Shown one piece after another: positions 18,950 through 27,599 of a stretch of 62,006 nt of DNA. The notes below the pieces were generated by a model, which searched no databases, had not been told where the DNA came from, and was given only the letters and a program-made list of their open reading frames with translations. Source of the DNA: Alphaproteobacteria bacterium (GTDB taxonomy: Bacteria; Pseudomonadota; Alphaproteobacteria; Rhodobacterales; Rhodobacteraceae); NCBI GenBank assembly GCA_030431485.1, contig JAUIIR010000017.1, forward strand, positions 1 through 62,006, in the 5' to 3' direction. Numbering within the stretch: the first letter of the stretch is position 1; each line of letters opens with the position of its first letter. A program made the position numbers and the translations under genes.

Positions 18950-19052
18950 ATCCCGGACTCCCAATGGATTGCTGTTGGGATAGCCGGGCAATTTGGCCGT
19001 ATTGAGGCTCGTTTTTGACGCCAATACGCAATCAATAGCGCAAAAAAGTAAA

Positions 19053-19076
19053 CGACCCGGCGCACGGGCCGGGTCG
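19053..19076 (-). terminator. Terminator of the glt operon
   Basis: Nine-bp stem CGACCCGGC / GCCGGGTCG with a six-base loop, 24 bp after the gltB stop. On the minus strand it is followed by GTTTACTTTTTTG, a T-rich tail, as expected for Rho-independent termination. Confidence 0.88.
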
Positions 19077-19099
19077 CTTTGTAGTTGGATGTGCTGACC

Positions 19100-22000
19100 T
19101 TATTCGGCAGGCACGGCTGTCTTTTCGATGCCCAGCGGATGCGAGATCTTGTCGAGCATCTCTTTCGGGCAGACCTGAACGAAGTTCGCCAGTTCGATAT
19201 CCCAATGCTGGAGGATATCCTGCGCCTTGCGGCTCATGGTTTCCTCGACATGACGCTCTATCAGCCCTTTCAGCTGGTTCTCCCAGTGATCGACGGAGAC
19301 CGGGCATGTGACAAGGCTCTCCTTGTTCATAAGCGCCTCAGCCTTGCCCTCCGGATCGTAGAGATAGGCCATACCGCCCGTCATACCCGCGCCAAAGTTG
19401 GCCCCGATATCCCCGAGGATAACCGCAACACCACCTGTCATGTATTCGCAGCCGTTGGAGCCACAGCCCTCAACCACCACTTTGGCGCCCGAGTTCCGCA
19501 CCGCGAAACGCTCGCCGGCGCGGCCCGCTGCGAAGAGGTAACCGTCGGTTGCACCATAGAGTACAGTGTTGCCGATGATCGTGTTTTCGGCAGCCACCAG
19601 CGGCGACATCATCGGCGGACGCACCACAATAGTGCCACCGGACAGACCTTTGCCGACATAGTCGTTGGCATCGCCTGATACTTCAAGCTTGAGGCCCGGA
19701 GCAGCAAACGCACCCAGCGACTGCCCCGCAGAACCGGTCAGCTTGACCGTCAGGTGGTTCGGTTGCAGCGCGTTGCGCATGCCGAACTTGCGCACGATAT
19801 GCGACGAGGTGCGTGTACCCACGGTGCGGTGGGTGTTTTGCACCGCATAGGACAGTTGCATCTTTTCACCATCCTCAAGGAACCGCGCCGCGTCGCGCAC
19901 GATTTCCGCGTCGAGCGTATCAGGTACCGCATTGCGCGGACGGTTTCGGTCATAGACGATGTCGTCCGACCCATCGACACGGATCAGCAGCGGGTTGAGG
20001 TCCAGATCGTCCAGGTGGTCCGACCCACGGCTCACCTGGCTCAGCAGGTCAGCGCGACCGATCACTTCGTCAATGGAGCGCGCGCCGATAGAGGCCAACA
20101 CTTCACGCACTTCCTGTGCATAGAAGGTGATCAGGTTCACCACCTTGTCGGCATTGCCGGTGAACTTGGCTCGCAGGGATTCGTCTTGCGTACACACACC
20201 CACCGGGCAGGTGTTCGACTGGCACTGACGCACCATGATACAGCCCATCGCAATCAGCGCCGCGGTGCCGATGCCGTATTCTTCGGCCCCAAGCATCGCC
20301 GCCATGACGATGTCACGCCCCGTGCGCAGACCACCATCTGTCCGCAGGGTCACGCGATCCCGCAGTTTGTTCATCGATAGAACCTGATGCGCTTCGGTCA
20401 GACCCATCTCCCAAGGCAGACCTGCGTACTTGATCGAGGTCGCGGGCGACGCGCCCGTCCCGCCATTGTGACCGGAGATAAGGATCACGTCCGCTTTGGC
20501 CTTGGCCACACCGGCCGCAATCGTGCCGACGCCCGAAGACGCCACTAGCTTCACTGTCACTTTGCAGCGCGGATTGATCTGCTTGAGGTCGTAGATCAGC
20601 TGCGCGAGGTCCTCGATCGAGTAAATGTCGTGGTGCGGCGGCGGTGAAATCAGCGTCACACCCTTGGTCGAATGGCGCAGACGGGCGATCAGGTCGGTGA
20701 CCTTCATCCCCGGAAGCTGACCACCCTCACCGGGCTTGGCGCCCTGCGCAACCTTGATCTCAAGCTCTTCGCACTGGTTCAGGTATTCGGCGGTCACACC
20801 AAAGCGGCCCGACGCCACCTGCTTAATCTTTGCAGACGGGTTATCACCGTTCGGCTCCGGCACGAAATGCGCCGGGTCTTCGCCGCCTTCGCCCGAGTCA
20901 GACTTTGCCCCGATCCGGTTCATCGCGACGTTCAACGTCTTGTGCGCCTCAGGCGACAACGCGCCAAGGGACATGCCCGGGGTCACGAACCGCTTACGGA
21001 TCGAGGTGATGGATTCTACCTGCTCCAGCGGGATCGCCTCGCCTAGCGGCTTAATCGCCAGCAGATCGCGGAGATGGATCGGCGGGTTGGCTTGCATCGC
21101 CTTGGAGTAGGTCTTCCAGATCTCGTAGGACGCCTTGTTACAGGCCATCTGCATGAGATGCATTGTCTGGGCACCCCAGGCATGCGTCTCGCCCGATTTA
21201 CGTGCCTTGTAGAAGCCACCAATAGGCAGAACATCCTGCCCGCCCCGGAAGCCGAGCGCGTGGATCTCTTCAGCCTTCCGCTGAAGTCCGTTCAGGCCGA
21301 TGCCCGAAATGCGCGAGAGCATGCCCGGGAAGTATTCCGCACACATGGCACGGCTCAGGCCCACGGCCTCGAAGTTCAGACCGCCGCGATAGGACGAAAT
21401 GACCGAGATGCCCATTTTCGACATGATCTTGAGCAAGCCCTGATCGACCGCTTCACGATACTTCGCAACAGCGTCGGTCAGCGACAGATCAATCAGCCCG
21501 CGATTGATGCGATCCGCCAGGGAGTCCTCGGCAAGATATGCGTTAACGACGGTCGCACCTGCGCCGATGAGAACTGCAAAGTAATGCGGATCAATACATT
21601 CCGCCGACCGGACATTGATCGAACAGAAGGTCCGCAGACCCTTGCGGGTCAAATGGCTGTGCACGGCACTGGTAGCAAGGATCATCGGCATCGCGACTTT
21701 ATCTGCGCCACAATGTTCGTCTGTCAGGATGATATGACCCGCACCAGAGCGCACGGCATCCTCAGCTTCGGAGCGAATGCGCTCCAAAGCGACCTGCAGC
21801 GCACCGTGCTCGCCTTTTGCGGAGAAAGTACAGTCAATCTCGCACAATCCGGCATTGAAGTGATTGGCCAATTCCTTGAATTGGGCGTTGCCAACAAATG
21901 GGCTGTCCAGAACAAGAATTTCGGTCTGCGCACTCGACTCGTCCAGCACGTTCTTGAGGTTGCCAAACCGGGTCTTGAGGCTCATCACGCGATATTCGCG

Positions 22001-23638
22001 CAAGCTGTCGATCGGCGGGTTGGTCACCTGGCTGAAGTTCTGGCGGAAGTAATGCGACAGCGGGCGGTACTTCTTCGACAAAACGGCAGAGGGAGTGTCG
22101 TCGCCCATTGAGGCAACAACTTCTTTTCCGTCCTCGGCCATCGGGGCAAGAACCTGCTCCAGCTCTTCGATGGTGTACCCGGCCGCAATCTGACGGCGAC
22201 GCAGTTCGGCGCCTTCAAACATCGGGGTCTCGGTAACCTTCGCGAGTTCTTCATCCAGTTCGTTGATCTTGCCGACCCACTCACCGAACGGCTGGCTCGC
22301 CGCCAATTTGTCCTTGATTTCGATGTCGTGGTAGAGCTTGCCTTCCTGCATATCCACAGCAAGCAATTGCCCCGGACCAAGCGCTCCTTTCTCACGCACA
22401 GTACCTTCGTCAACTGGCACCATACCCGCCTCGGACCCGGCGATCAGCATGCCGTCACCTGTCACCACATACCGCATCGGACGGAGGCCATTCCGGTCAA
22501 GGCCGGCACACACCCAGCGACCGTCTGTCATTGCAAGCGCGGCGGGACCGTCCCAAGGCTCCATGACAGAGTTGCAATAGGAATACATGTCGCGCCAAGC
22601 CTGCGGCAGTTCAACCGCCTGCTTCGACCAGGATTCAGGAACCAACATGGTTTTAGCCATCGGCGCATTGCGGCCCGCCCGCACCAGCACTTCGAACACA
22701 GCGTCCAATGCCGCAGAGTCCGACGCGCCATTTGCGATGATCGGCTTGATGTCGTCTGCCATGTCACCGAAGGCACTGGAAGCCATGCGGATTTCATGGC
22801 TCTTCATCCAGTTGACGTTGCCCTTGAGCGTGTTGATCTCACCGTTATGCGCCAGCATACGGAACGGCTGTGCCAGCCACCATTGCGGGAAGGTGTTGGT
22901 TGAATAACGCTGGTGATAGATTGCAAAGGCAGATTCAAACCGCGGGTCCTGCAGATCGGGATAGAATTCCGCGACCTGCTCGGCCAGCATCATACCTTTG
23001 TAAATGATTGACCGGCAGGACAACGACGCGATGTATAGCTGGCCAATGCCAGCCGCCGCAGCCGCCTTCTCGATCCGGCGACGGATCACGTACAGTTCAC
23101 GCTCAAACGCCTCTTCGTCCACGCCCTTGGCGTTCGAAATCAGAATCTGCTCGATCTCGGGTCGGGTTGCATTGGCTTTGTCGCCAAGACAATCCACGTT
23201 CACAGGAACATGGCGCCAGCCATAGATGTAATGACCCATGCGCAACACTTCGGTTTCCACGATAGTCCGGCAGGTCTCTTGCGCACCAAAATCGGTGCGC
23301 GGCAGGAACACCTGGCCAATCGCCATCAACTCGTCCTTGCGCGGTTCATGGCCGGTGCGCTTGATCTGGTCATAAAAGAACGGAGCGGGGATCTGCACGT
23401 GAATGCCCGCGCCATCGCCGGTCTTGCCGTCAGCATCAACAGCCCCCCGGTGCCAGATCGCCTTCAGCGCGTCGATGCCTGCTTCAACCACCTTGCGCGA
23501 CGGCTTGCCATCAAGGCTGACCACAAGGCCCACGCCACAGGACGAGTGCTCTTCCTCTTCCGAGTACAGGCCATTCTCGGCCAGCCATTTCCGCTTGGCT
23601 TCCTCGGCAGCAGCCCAGTTCGCATCATACTTGGTCAT
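19100..23638 (-). CDS. gltB: Glutamate synthase (NADPH) large subunit
   Basis: Makes two glutamates from glutamine and 2-oxoglutarate with GltD. At 1512 residues it is full length. The class II glutaminase domain begins at the cysteine in HSSCGVGLVVS (residue 34), so a 33-residue propeptide would be removed. The central and FMN domains follow; the 3Fe-4S cysteines lie in MGCIMVRQCQSNTCPVGVC. The glutamate synthase C-terminal beta-helix (GLSGGTIVVRPP, GGMAYLYDPEG) ends the protein. It is the last gene of gltD-GFA-gltB and its start overlaps the GFA stop by four bases, an arrangement that ties it to a non-glt gene. Confidence 0.98.
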   Translation of the reverse strand: MTKYDANWAAAEEAKRKWLAENGLYSEEEEHSSCGVGLVVSLDGKPSRKVVEAGIDALKAIWHRGAVDADGKTGDGAGIHVQIPAPFFYDQIKRTGHEPRKDELMAIGQVFLPRTDFGAQETCRTIVETEVLRMGHYIYGWRHVPVNVDCLGDKANATRPEIEQILISNAKGVDEEAFERELYVIRRRIEKAAAAAGIGQLYIASLSCRSIIYKGMMLAEQVAEFYPDLQDPRFESAFAIYHQRYSTNTFPQWWLAQPFRMLAHNGEINTLKGNVNWMKSHEIRMASSAFGDMADDIKPIIANGASDSAALDAVFEVLVRAGRNAPMAKTMLVPESWSKQAVELPQAWRDMYSYCNSVMEPWDGPAALAMTDGRWVCAGLDRNGLRPMRYVVTGDGMLIAGSEAGMVPVDEGTVREKGALGPGQLLAVDMQEGKLYHDIEIKDKLAASQPFGEWVGKINELDEELAKVTETPMFEGAELRRRQIAAGYTIEELEQVLAPMAEDGKEVVASMGDDTPSAVLSKKYRPLSHYFRQNFSQVTNPPIDSLREYRVMSLKTRFGNLKNVLDESSAQTEILVLDSPFVGNAQFKELANHFNAGLCEIDCTFSAKGEHGALQVALERIRSEAEDAVRSGAGHIILTDEHCGADKVAMPMILATSAVHSHLTRKGLRTFCSINVRSAECIDPHYFAVLIGAGATVVNAYLAEDSLADRINRGLIDLSLTDAVAKYREAVDQGLLKIMSKMGISVISSYRGGLNFEAVGLSRAMCAEYFPGMLSRISGIGLNGLQRKAEEIHALGFRGGQDVLPIGGFYKARKSGETHAWGAQTMHLMQMACNKASYEIWKTYSKAMQANPPIHLRDLLAIKPLGEAIPLEQVESITSIRKRFVTPGMSLGALSPEAHKTLNVAMNRIGAKSDSGEGGEDPAHFVPEPNGDNPSAKIKQVASGRFGVTAEYLNQCEELEIKVAQGAKPGEGGQLPGMKVTDLIARLRHSTKGVTLISPPPHHDIYSIEDLAQLIYDLKQINPRCKVTVKLVASSGVGTIAAGVAKAKADVILISGHNGGTGASPATSIKYAGLPWEMGLTEAHQVLSMNKLRDRVTLRTDGGLRTGRDIVMAAMLGAEEYGIGTAALIAMGCIMVRQCQSNTCPVGVCTQDESLRAKFTGNADKVVNLITFYAQEVREVLASIGARSIDEVIGRADLLSQVSRGSDHLDDLDLNPLLIRVDGSDDIVYDRNRPRNAVPDTLDAEIVRDAARFLEDGEKMQLSYAVQNTHRTVGTRTSSHIVRKFGMRNALQPNHLTVKLTGSAGQSLGAFAAPGLKLEVSGDANDYVGKGLSGGTIVVRPPMMSPLVAAENTIIGNTVLYGATDGYLFAAGRAGERFAVRNSGAKVVVEGCGSNGCEYMTGGVAVILGDIGANFGAGMTGGMAYLYDPEGKAEALMNKESLVTCPVSVDHWENQLKGLIERHVEETMSRKAQDILQHWDIELANFVQVCPKEMLDKISHPLGIEKTAVPAE

Positions 23639-24096
23639 GGCGTGTCTCCTTCGACAAAAGGGTTGTTCGCTTCGTATTGCGCCTGCGTCGCGCGCTTGTG
23701 GTCGCCTTTGATCTGCCCATAGGCCGGCGCGCGGTCGCAGTAGATTTCTGAAATCACCGGGAACGAATCCGCCTCGGCAAACAGCGCAGGCATCAGTTCG
23801 TACTCGGCGTCGTCGTCATTGTTTCGCAGCCAGAGGTTGGTCCCGCAAACCTCGCAAAAGGTGCGCGAGGCAAAGGGCGTTGACGCGTAGGTGCGGGTTG
23901 GGCCTTCAACATGAACAGCCCCGGCCTTTGCAAGGAAATATCCCGTGATCGTCCCTGACCAGACCCGGCATTTCCGGCAATGGCAGATACCCACTGCAGC
24001 CACATAGTCGCCATCCACACGGATCCGCGTTCCGCCGCACAGACATGCGCCGTCAAGCGTGCCGGTCCGCCGGTAAGGGGCCGCCAGATCGCTCAT
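23635..24096 (-). CDS. GFA (CENP-V/GFA) zinc-binding family protein
   Basis: A 153-residue protein of the glutathione-dependent formaldehyde-activating enzyme fold. It has the zinc ligands in order: GACLCGGTRI (CxC), ICHCRKC (CHCxxC) and FCEVCGTNL (CxxC). Family members are mostly of unknown substrate; the formaldehyde link is disputed. It is embedded between gltD and gltB with four-base ATGA overlaps on both sides, so all three are likely translated in a coupled way. There is no sign of degeneration. Whether it has a role in glutamate synthesis is unknown. Confidence 0.9.
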   Translation of the reverse strand: MSDLAAPYRRTGTLDGACLCGGTRIRVDGDYVAAVGICHCRKCRVWSGTITGYFLAKAGAVHVEGPTRTYASTPFASRTFCEVCGTNLWLRNNDDDAEYELMPALFAEADSFPVISEIYCDRAPAYGQIKGDHKRATQAQYEANNPFVEGDTP

Positions 24097-25526
24097 TCAG
24101 CCGCCACGGCACTCGCGCCGTTCAACTGGCGCAGTACGGCTTCGGCACAGTCGCGCCCGTCACGGATCGCCCAAACGACCAGCGATGCACCACGTACGAT
24201 GTCGCCCACGGCATAGACGCCTGGCAAGGCAGTCGCACCGGTGGTGAACTCGGCCTTGATGGTGCCCCAACGGGTTACTTCAAGTTCGGGAACACCCCAA
24301 AGTGTCGGCAGTTCTTCCGGCTCAAAGCCCAGAGCTTTGATGACGATATCCGCGGGCTCAACGTAATCCGAACCCTCGATCACCTCGGGCATCTGACGGC
24401 CGGTCGCATCGGGCAGGCCCAGACGCATCCGCTCGACAATCACGCCATCCACCGGATCGCCGGTAAAGCCCTTGGGCGCGGTCAACCATTCGAACTGCAC
24501 GCCTTCTTCCTCGGCATTCTGCACTTCGCGCTGCGAGCCCGGCATGTTGGCGCGGTCGCGGCGATAGAGGCACTTCACCGACTCCGCGCCCTGACGGATC
24601 GCGGTGCGCACACAGTCCATCGCGGTGTCACCACCGCCGATCACCACAACCTTCTTGCCCGCCGCATTCAGTTTACCGCTATCAAACTCTGCCACGTCGT
24701 CGCCAAAGCTCTTGCGGTTTGACGCCGTCAGGTAATCCAGCGCCTTGACGATGCCATCGGCACCCGAACCCGGACCACCCAGATCGCGCGACTTGTAAAC
24801 TCCGGTCGCGATGATCACCGCGTCATGCTGCGCACGGATCTCTTCGAACGACATGTCCTCACCGATATTGCAGTTCAGAACAAAGCGCACACCGCCCTTT
24901 TCCAACTGTTCGTTCCGGCGCATGACGACAGGCTTTTCCAGCTTGAACCCGGGAATGCCGTAGGTCAGCAGACCACCCGCGCGGTCATAGCGGTCATAGA
25001 CGGTGACCTGAACACCCTGACGGCGCAGCACGTCGGCCGCAGCCAGACCACCGGGGCCAGCGCCAATGATCGCCACACTTTCCTTGCGCTCCTGCGCGGG
25101 CTTGATCGGCAGAACCCAGCCTTCTTCCCACGCCGTGTCGGTGATGTATTTCTCAACCGAGCCGATGGTCACAGTACCGTGGCCGGACTGTTCAATCACA
25201 CAATTGCCTTCGCACAGACGGTCCTGCGGGCAGATGCGGCCGCAGATCTCGGGGAAGGTGTTGGTCGCCTGACTGACCTCATAGGCCTCTTGCAACCGGC
25301 CTTCCGCTGTCAGGCGCAGCCAATCGGGAATGTTGTTGTGCAGCGGGCAATGCGACTGACAGTACGGCACACCGCACTGGGAACAGCGGCTGGCCTGTTC
25401 CTTGGCCTTCGCATCGGCGTATTCCGCGTAAATCTCATGGAAGTCCTCGCGCCGCTCGTCGGCAGCACGTTTTGTGGGCATGTCGCGTTCAACTTTAACG
25501 AACTTCAACATTGGCTGTTTGGCCAT
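24093..25526 (-). CDS. gltD: Glutamate synthase (NADPH) small subunit
   Basis: NADPH-oxidising FAD subunit that feeds electrons to GltB. The 477-residue protein has N-terminal cysteines for two 4Fe-4S clusters (CSQCGVPYCQSHCPLHN and CGRICPQDRLCEGNC), an FAD-binding GAGPGGLAAADVLRRQG, an NADPH-binding VIGGGDTAMDCVRTA, and the C-terminal GVYAVGDIVRG. Start ATG 25526 is preceded by a purine-rich AGGAAGGACG site. It is the first gene of the operon; the promoter should lie in the 220-bp gap shared with uppP. Confidence 0.98.
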   Translation of the reverse strand: MAKQPMLKFVKVERDMPTKRAADERREDFHEIYAEYADAKAKEQASRCSQCGVPYCQSHCPLHNNIPDWLRLTAEGRLQEAYEVSQATNTFPEICGRICPQDRLCEGNCVIEQSGHGTVTIGSVEKYITDTAWEEGWVLPIKPAQERKESVAIIGAGPGGLAAADVLRRQGVQVTVYDRYDRAGGLLTYGIPGFKLEKPVVMRRNEQLEKGGVRFVLNCNIGEDMSFEEIRAQHDAVIIATGVYKSRDLGGPGSGADGIVKALDYLTASNRKSFGDDVAEFDSGKLNAAGKKVVVIGGGDTAMDCVRTAIRQGAESVKCLYRRDRANMPGSQREVQNAEEEGVQFEWLTAPKGFTGDPVDGVIVERMRLGLPDATGRQMPEVIEGSDYVEPADIVIKALGFEPEELPTLWGVPELEVTRWGTIKAEFTTGATALPGVYAVGDIVRGASLVVWAIRDGRDCAEAVLRQLNGASAVAAE

Positions 25527-25702
25527 GACTCACGTCCTTCCTGTCCTATGGTCGCGTCTCATTATAGAAGTGCAGGGGAAAAGAAAAGTCACTTATGCTG
25601 ACCTATTTTTCTGCTTCTCCGGCAAATTTCATGCGCCGCGTGCTGCAGTGCAGCTATTTTAGGTCCGATTCGGACTTAAATTAACCCTTCCTATTGGTTT
25701 TT

Positions 25703-25718
25703 ATGGGTTTATACCCAT
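25703..25718. promoter_or_regulatory. Small inverted repeat upstream of uppP
   Basis: ATGGGT TTAT ACCCAT, a perfect six-base dyad, 28 bp before the uppP ATG in the divergent gltD/uppP gap. It could be an operator or a 5'-UTR hairpin. No regulator is linked to it. Confidence 0.35.
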
Positions 25719-25746
25719 CGACATATTCGCATTCGGACAGCGCGTC

Positions 25747-26550
25747 ATGGCCCTGACACATCTGCTTATCCTCGCTTTGATTCAGGGCGTTACGGAATTT
25801 CTGCCGATTTCATCTTCAGGACACCTGATTCTCGTCCCGAATCTGACGGGAATGGCGGATCAGGGACAGGCATTGGATGTGGCGGTGCATGTGGGCACGC
25901 TGCTGGCCGTGGTGATCTATTTCTGGTCGGACGTGAAAGGCGTTTTACAAGGTTTGGGGCGACTCTTTCGTGGGCGGATCGATACGCAAGGTGCCTTTTG
26001 GGCACTGTGCTTGATCATTGCGACCATTCCGGTTGTGACTCTTGGCCTCGCTCTCAAACTGACCGGCCTGAGCGAGCTTTTGCGCTCCACCGCCGTGATC
26101 GGATGGACCATGCTGATTTTCGGGCTTGTGCTCTATTGGGCCGACCAGACCGGACCAATCACAAAATATGCAACCAATTGGAGCCTCCGAGACGCGACAA
26201 TTATGGGGTTATGGCAAGCCTTGGCGTTGATCCCCGGAACATCGCGGTCTGGTATCACAATCACCGCAGGACGTCAGATGGGCTATGATCGCGAAAGCGC
26301 GGCCAGGCTTTCGATGTTGATGTCAATCCCGACCATCCTGGCCTCTGGAGTTCTCCTGAGCGTCGAGGTTGTGCAAGACGCCGACATGAGCCTTGTCCGC
26401 GACGCCAGCAGTGCTGCTGTGTTTGCATTTTTGGCAGCACTGGCCGCGTTGAAGCTGATGTTCAAGCTGCTGCAGTCCGTCAGCTTTACACCCTATGTGA
26501 TCTATCGGGTGTTACTCGGTGTGACCCTATTGGTCATCGCCTACACCTGA
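25747..26550 (+). CDS. uppP: Undecaprenyl-diphosphate phosphatase
   Basis: Membrane enzyme that recycles undecaprenyl pyrophosphate to the monophosphate carrier for cell wall synthesis; overproduction gives bacitracin resistance. The 267-residue protein has eight or so hydrophobic segments and both signature regions: QGVTEFLPISSSGHLIL (residues 14-30) with the catalytic glutamate, and PGTSRSGITITAGR. Full length. Divergent from gltD and convergent with rlmH. Confidence 0.97.
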   Translation: MALTHLLILALIQGVTEFLPISSSGHLILVPNLTGMADQGQALDVAVHVGTLLAVVIYFWSDVKGVLQGLGRLFRGRIDTQGAFWALCLIIATIPVVTLGLALKLTGLSELLRSTAVIGWTMLIFGLVLYWADQTGPITKYATNWSLRDATIMGLWQALALIPGTSRSGITITAGRQMGYDRESAARLSMLMSIPTILASGVLLSVEVVQDADMSLVRDASSAAVFAFLAALAALKLMFKLLQSVSFTPYVIYRVLLGVTLLVIAYT

Positions 26551-26564
26551 CCACAAGCGCCCGT

Positions 26565-26580
26565 TTTCGGTCGGCCGAAA
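26565..26580. terminator. Weak hairpin between uppP and rlmH
   Basis: TTTCGG TCGG CCGAAA, six-base arms with a four-base loop, in the 56-bp gap between convergent genes. There is no T-tract, so its terminator function is only suggested by position. Confidence 0.35.
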
Positions 26581-26606
26581 GCCACGATGCGGTGACGCAA
26601 CGCGCC

Positions 26607-27080
26607 TCAATCCCGATGATAAGGCGTCCCCGCGATGATGGACGCCGCGCGATAGAGCTGCTCTGCAATCATCACCCGCACCAGTTTGTGCGGCCAAACC
26701 ATCTTGCCAAACGACAACAGCATATCCGCCTCGGCGCGTAGCGATGGGTCGATCCCGTCTGCCCCGCCAATGACGAAACAGACGTCCGACCTTCCCTGAT
26801 CGGCCCAGCCCTGTAGCTTCTTGGCAAAGTCAGGCGAGGACATCACCGTCCCCCGCTCATCAAGGCACACCAGAAGCGATCCCGTCGGGATCGCGGCCCG
26901 CAGCAAAGCAGCCTCGGCCGTCATCCCACCATTTTTCTTGTCTTCAACCTCGGTCTCCCCCTCGAAGCGCCAACCCAAGCCGCGCCCGGTCTGACCGAAC
27001 CGAGAGAGATAGTCGCCAACAAGCGCGCGTTCTTCGGAGCGGCCGCCAAGCCGCCCCACCGCACGAAGATGAACCCGCAT
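26607..27080 (-). CDS. rlmH: 23S rRNA (pseudouridine1915-N3)-methyltransferase
   Basis: SPOUT-fold enzyme that methylates pseudouridine 1915 in helix 69 of the large ribosomal subunit. The 157-residue product shows the knotted C-terminal motifs LLVCLDERGTVMSSPDFA, FVIGGADGIDPSL and MVWPHKLVRVMIAEQLYRA, ending YHRD. It starts one base after the rsfS stop, a common pairing of two ribosome-related genes. Confidence 0.97.
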   Translation of the reverse strand: MRVHLRAVGRLGGRSEERALVGDYLSRFGQTGRGLGWRFEGETEVEDKKNGGMTAEAALLRAAIPTGSLLVCLDERGTVMSSPDFAKKLQGWADQGRSDVCFVIGGADGIDPSLRAEADMLLSFGKMVWPHKLVRVMIAEQLYRAASIIAGTPYHRD

Positions 27081-27081
27081 C

Positions 27082-27447
27082 CTAGCTGGTCAGTGCGGCC
27101 CCCGCCGGGAGCCACATTTTTTCCAACTGGTAAAATTCGCGCACTTCGGGCCGGAAGATGTGCACGATCACATCACCGGTGTCGATCAGAACCCAGTCGC
27201 CGGTTTCCTTGCCCTCGACCTTTGACAGGATGCCGTGTTCAGACTTGAGTGTCTCGATCAGCTTTTCGGCAAGTGCCGCAACCTGGCGCGTCGAGCGCCC
27301 CGAGCACACAACCATATAATCGCCGATAGACGTTTTCCCGCGCAGGTCGATCTGCACAATATCTTCAGCTTTGTTTTCATCGAGTTCAGAAAGAATCGTC
27401 GCGAGCGTCGCATCGCTGGCCGATCCGGTTCCGGGTGTGCCGGTCAT
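27082..27447 (-). CDS. rsfS: Ribosome silencing factor
   Basis: Binds L14 on the 50S subunit and blocks subunit joining when nutrients are poor. The 121-residue product has the DUF143 block EDIVQIDLRGKTSIGDYMVV and the C-terminal DTGDVIVHIFRPEVREFYQLEKMW. I place the start at ATG 27447 (MTGTPGTG). A GTG at 27477 is in frame but has no ribosome site. The ATG overlaps the stop of an 18-codon upstream frame (ATGA), which may carry the ribosome-binding site for coupled translation. Confidence 0.95.
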   Translation of the reverse strand: MTGTPGTGSASDATLATILSELDENKAEDIVQIDLRGKTSIGDYMVVCSGRSTRQVAALAEKLIETLKSEHGILSKVEGKETGDWVLIDTGDVIVHIFRPEVREFYQLEKMWLPAGAALTS

Positions 27448-27500
27448 GGGCAGACCCCCGTCAGTGGCATTGGCCACATCCGTTTGAAAAGACAGGACAT
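27444..27500 (-). CDS. Possible 18-codon leader peptide of rsfS
   Basis: An open frame encoding MSCLFKRMWPMPLTGVCP. It has the only clear Shine-Dalgarno in the region (TAGGAGG, three bases before its ATG), and its TGA overlaps the rsfS ATG. It might serve to deliver ribosomes to rsfS by reinitiation. There is no evidence that the peptide itself has a role. Confidence 0.35.
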   Translation of the reverse strand: MSCLFKRMWPMPLTGVCP

Positions 27501-27599
27501 CGTCCTCCTAAGTGTAAACGCCGTTCCGCCCCGGCGCCGGGTGGTGTAAAAATAGCATTGCATCGTCAAATTCTCAATGACCTGCGCGAAAATTGGCCG

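Noticed and set aside
21074..22111. 345-codon plus-strand frame inside gltB
   Set aside because: Antisense shadow of the glutamate synthase gene.
25663..25675. GTCCG ATT CGGAC palindrome in the gltD/uppP gap
   Set aside because: Five-base arms alone are expected by chance in this length; kept only as a note.
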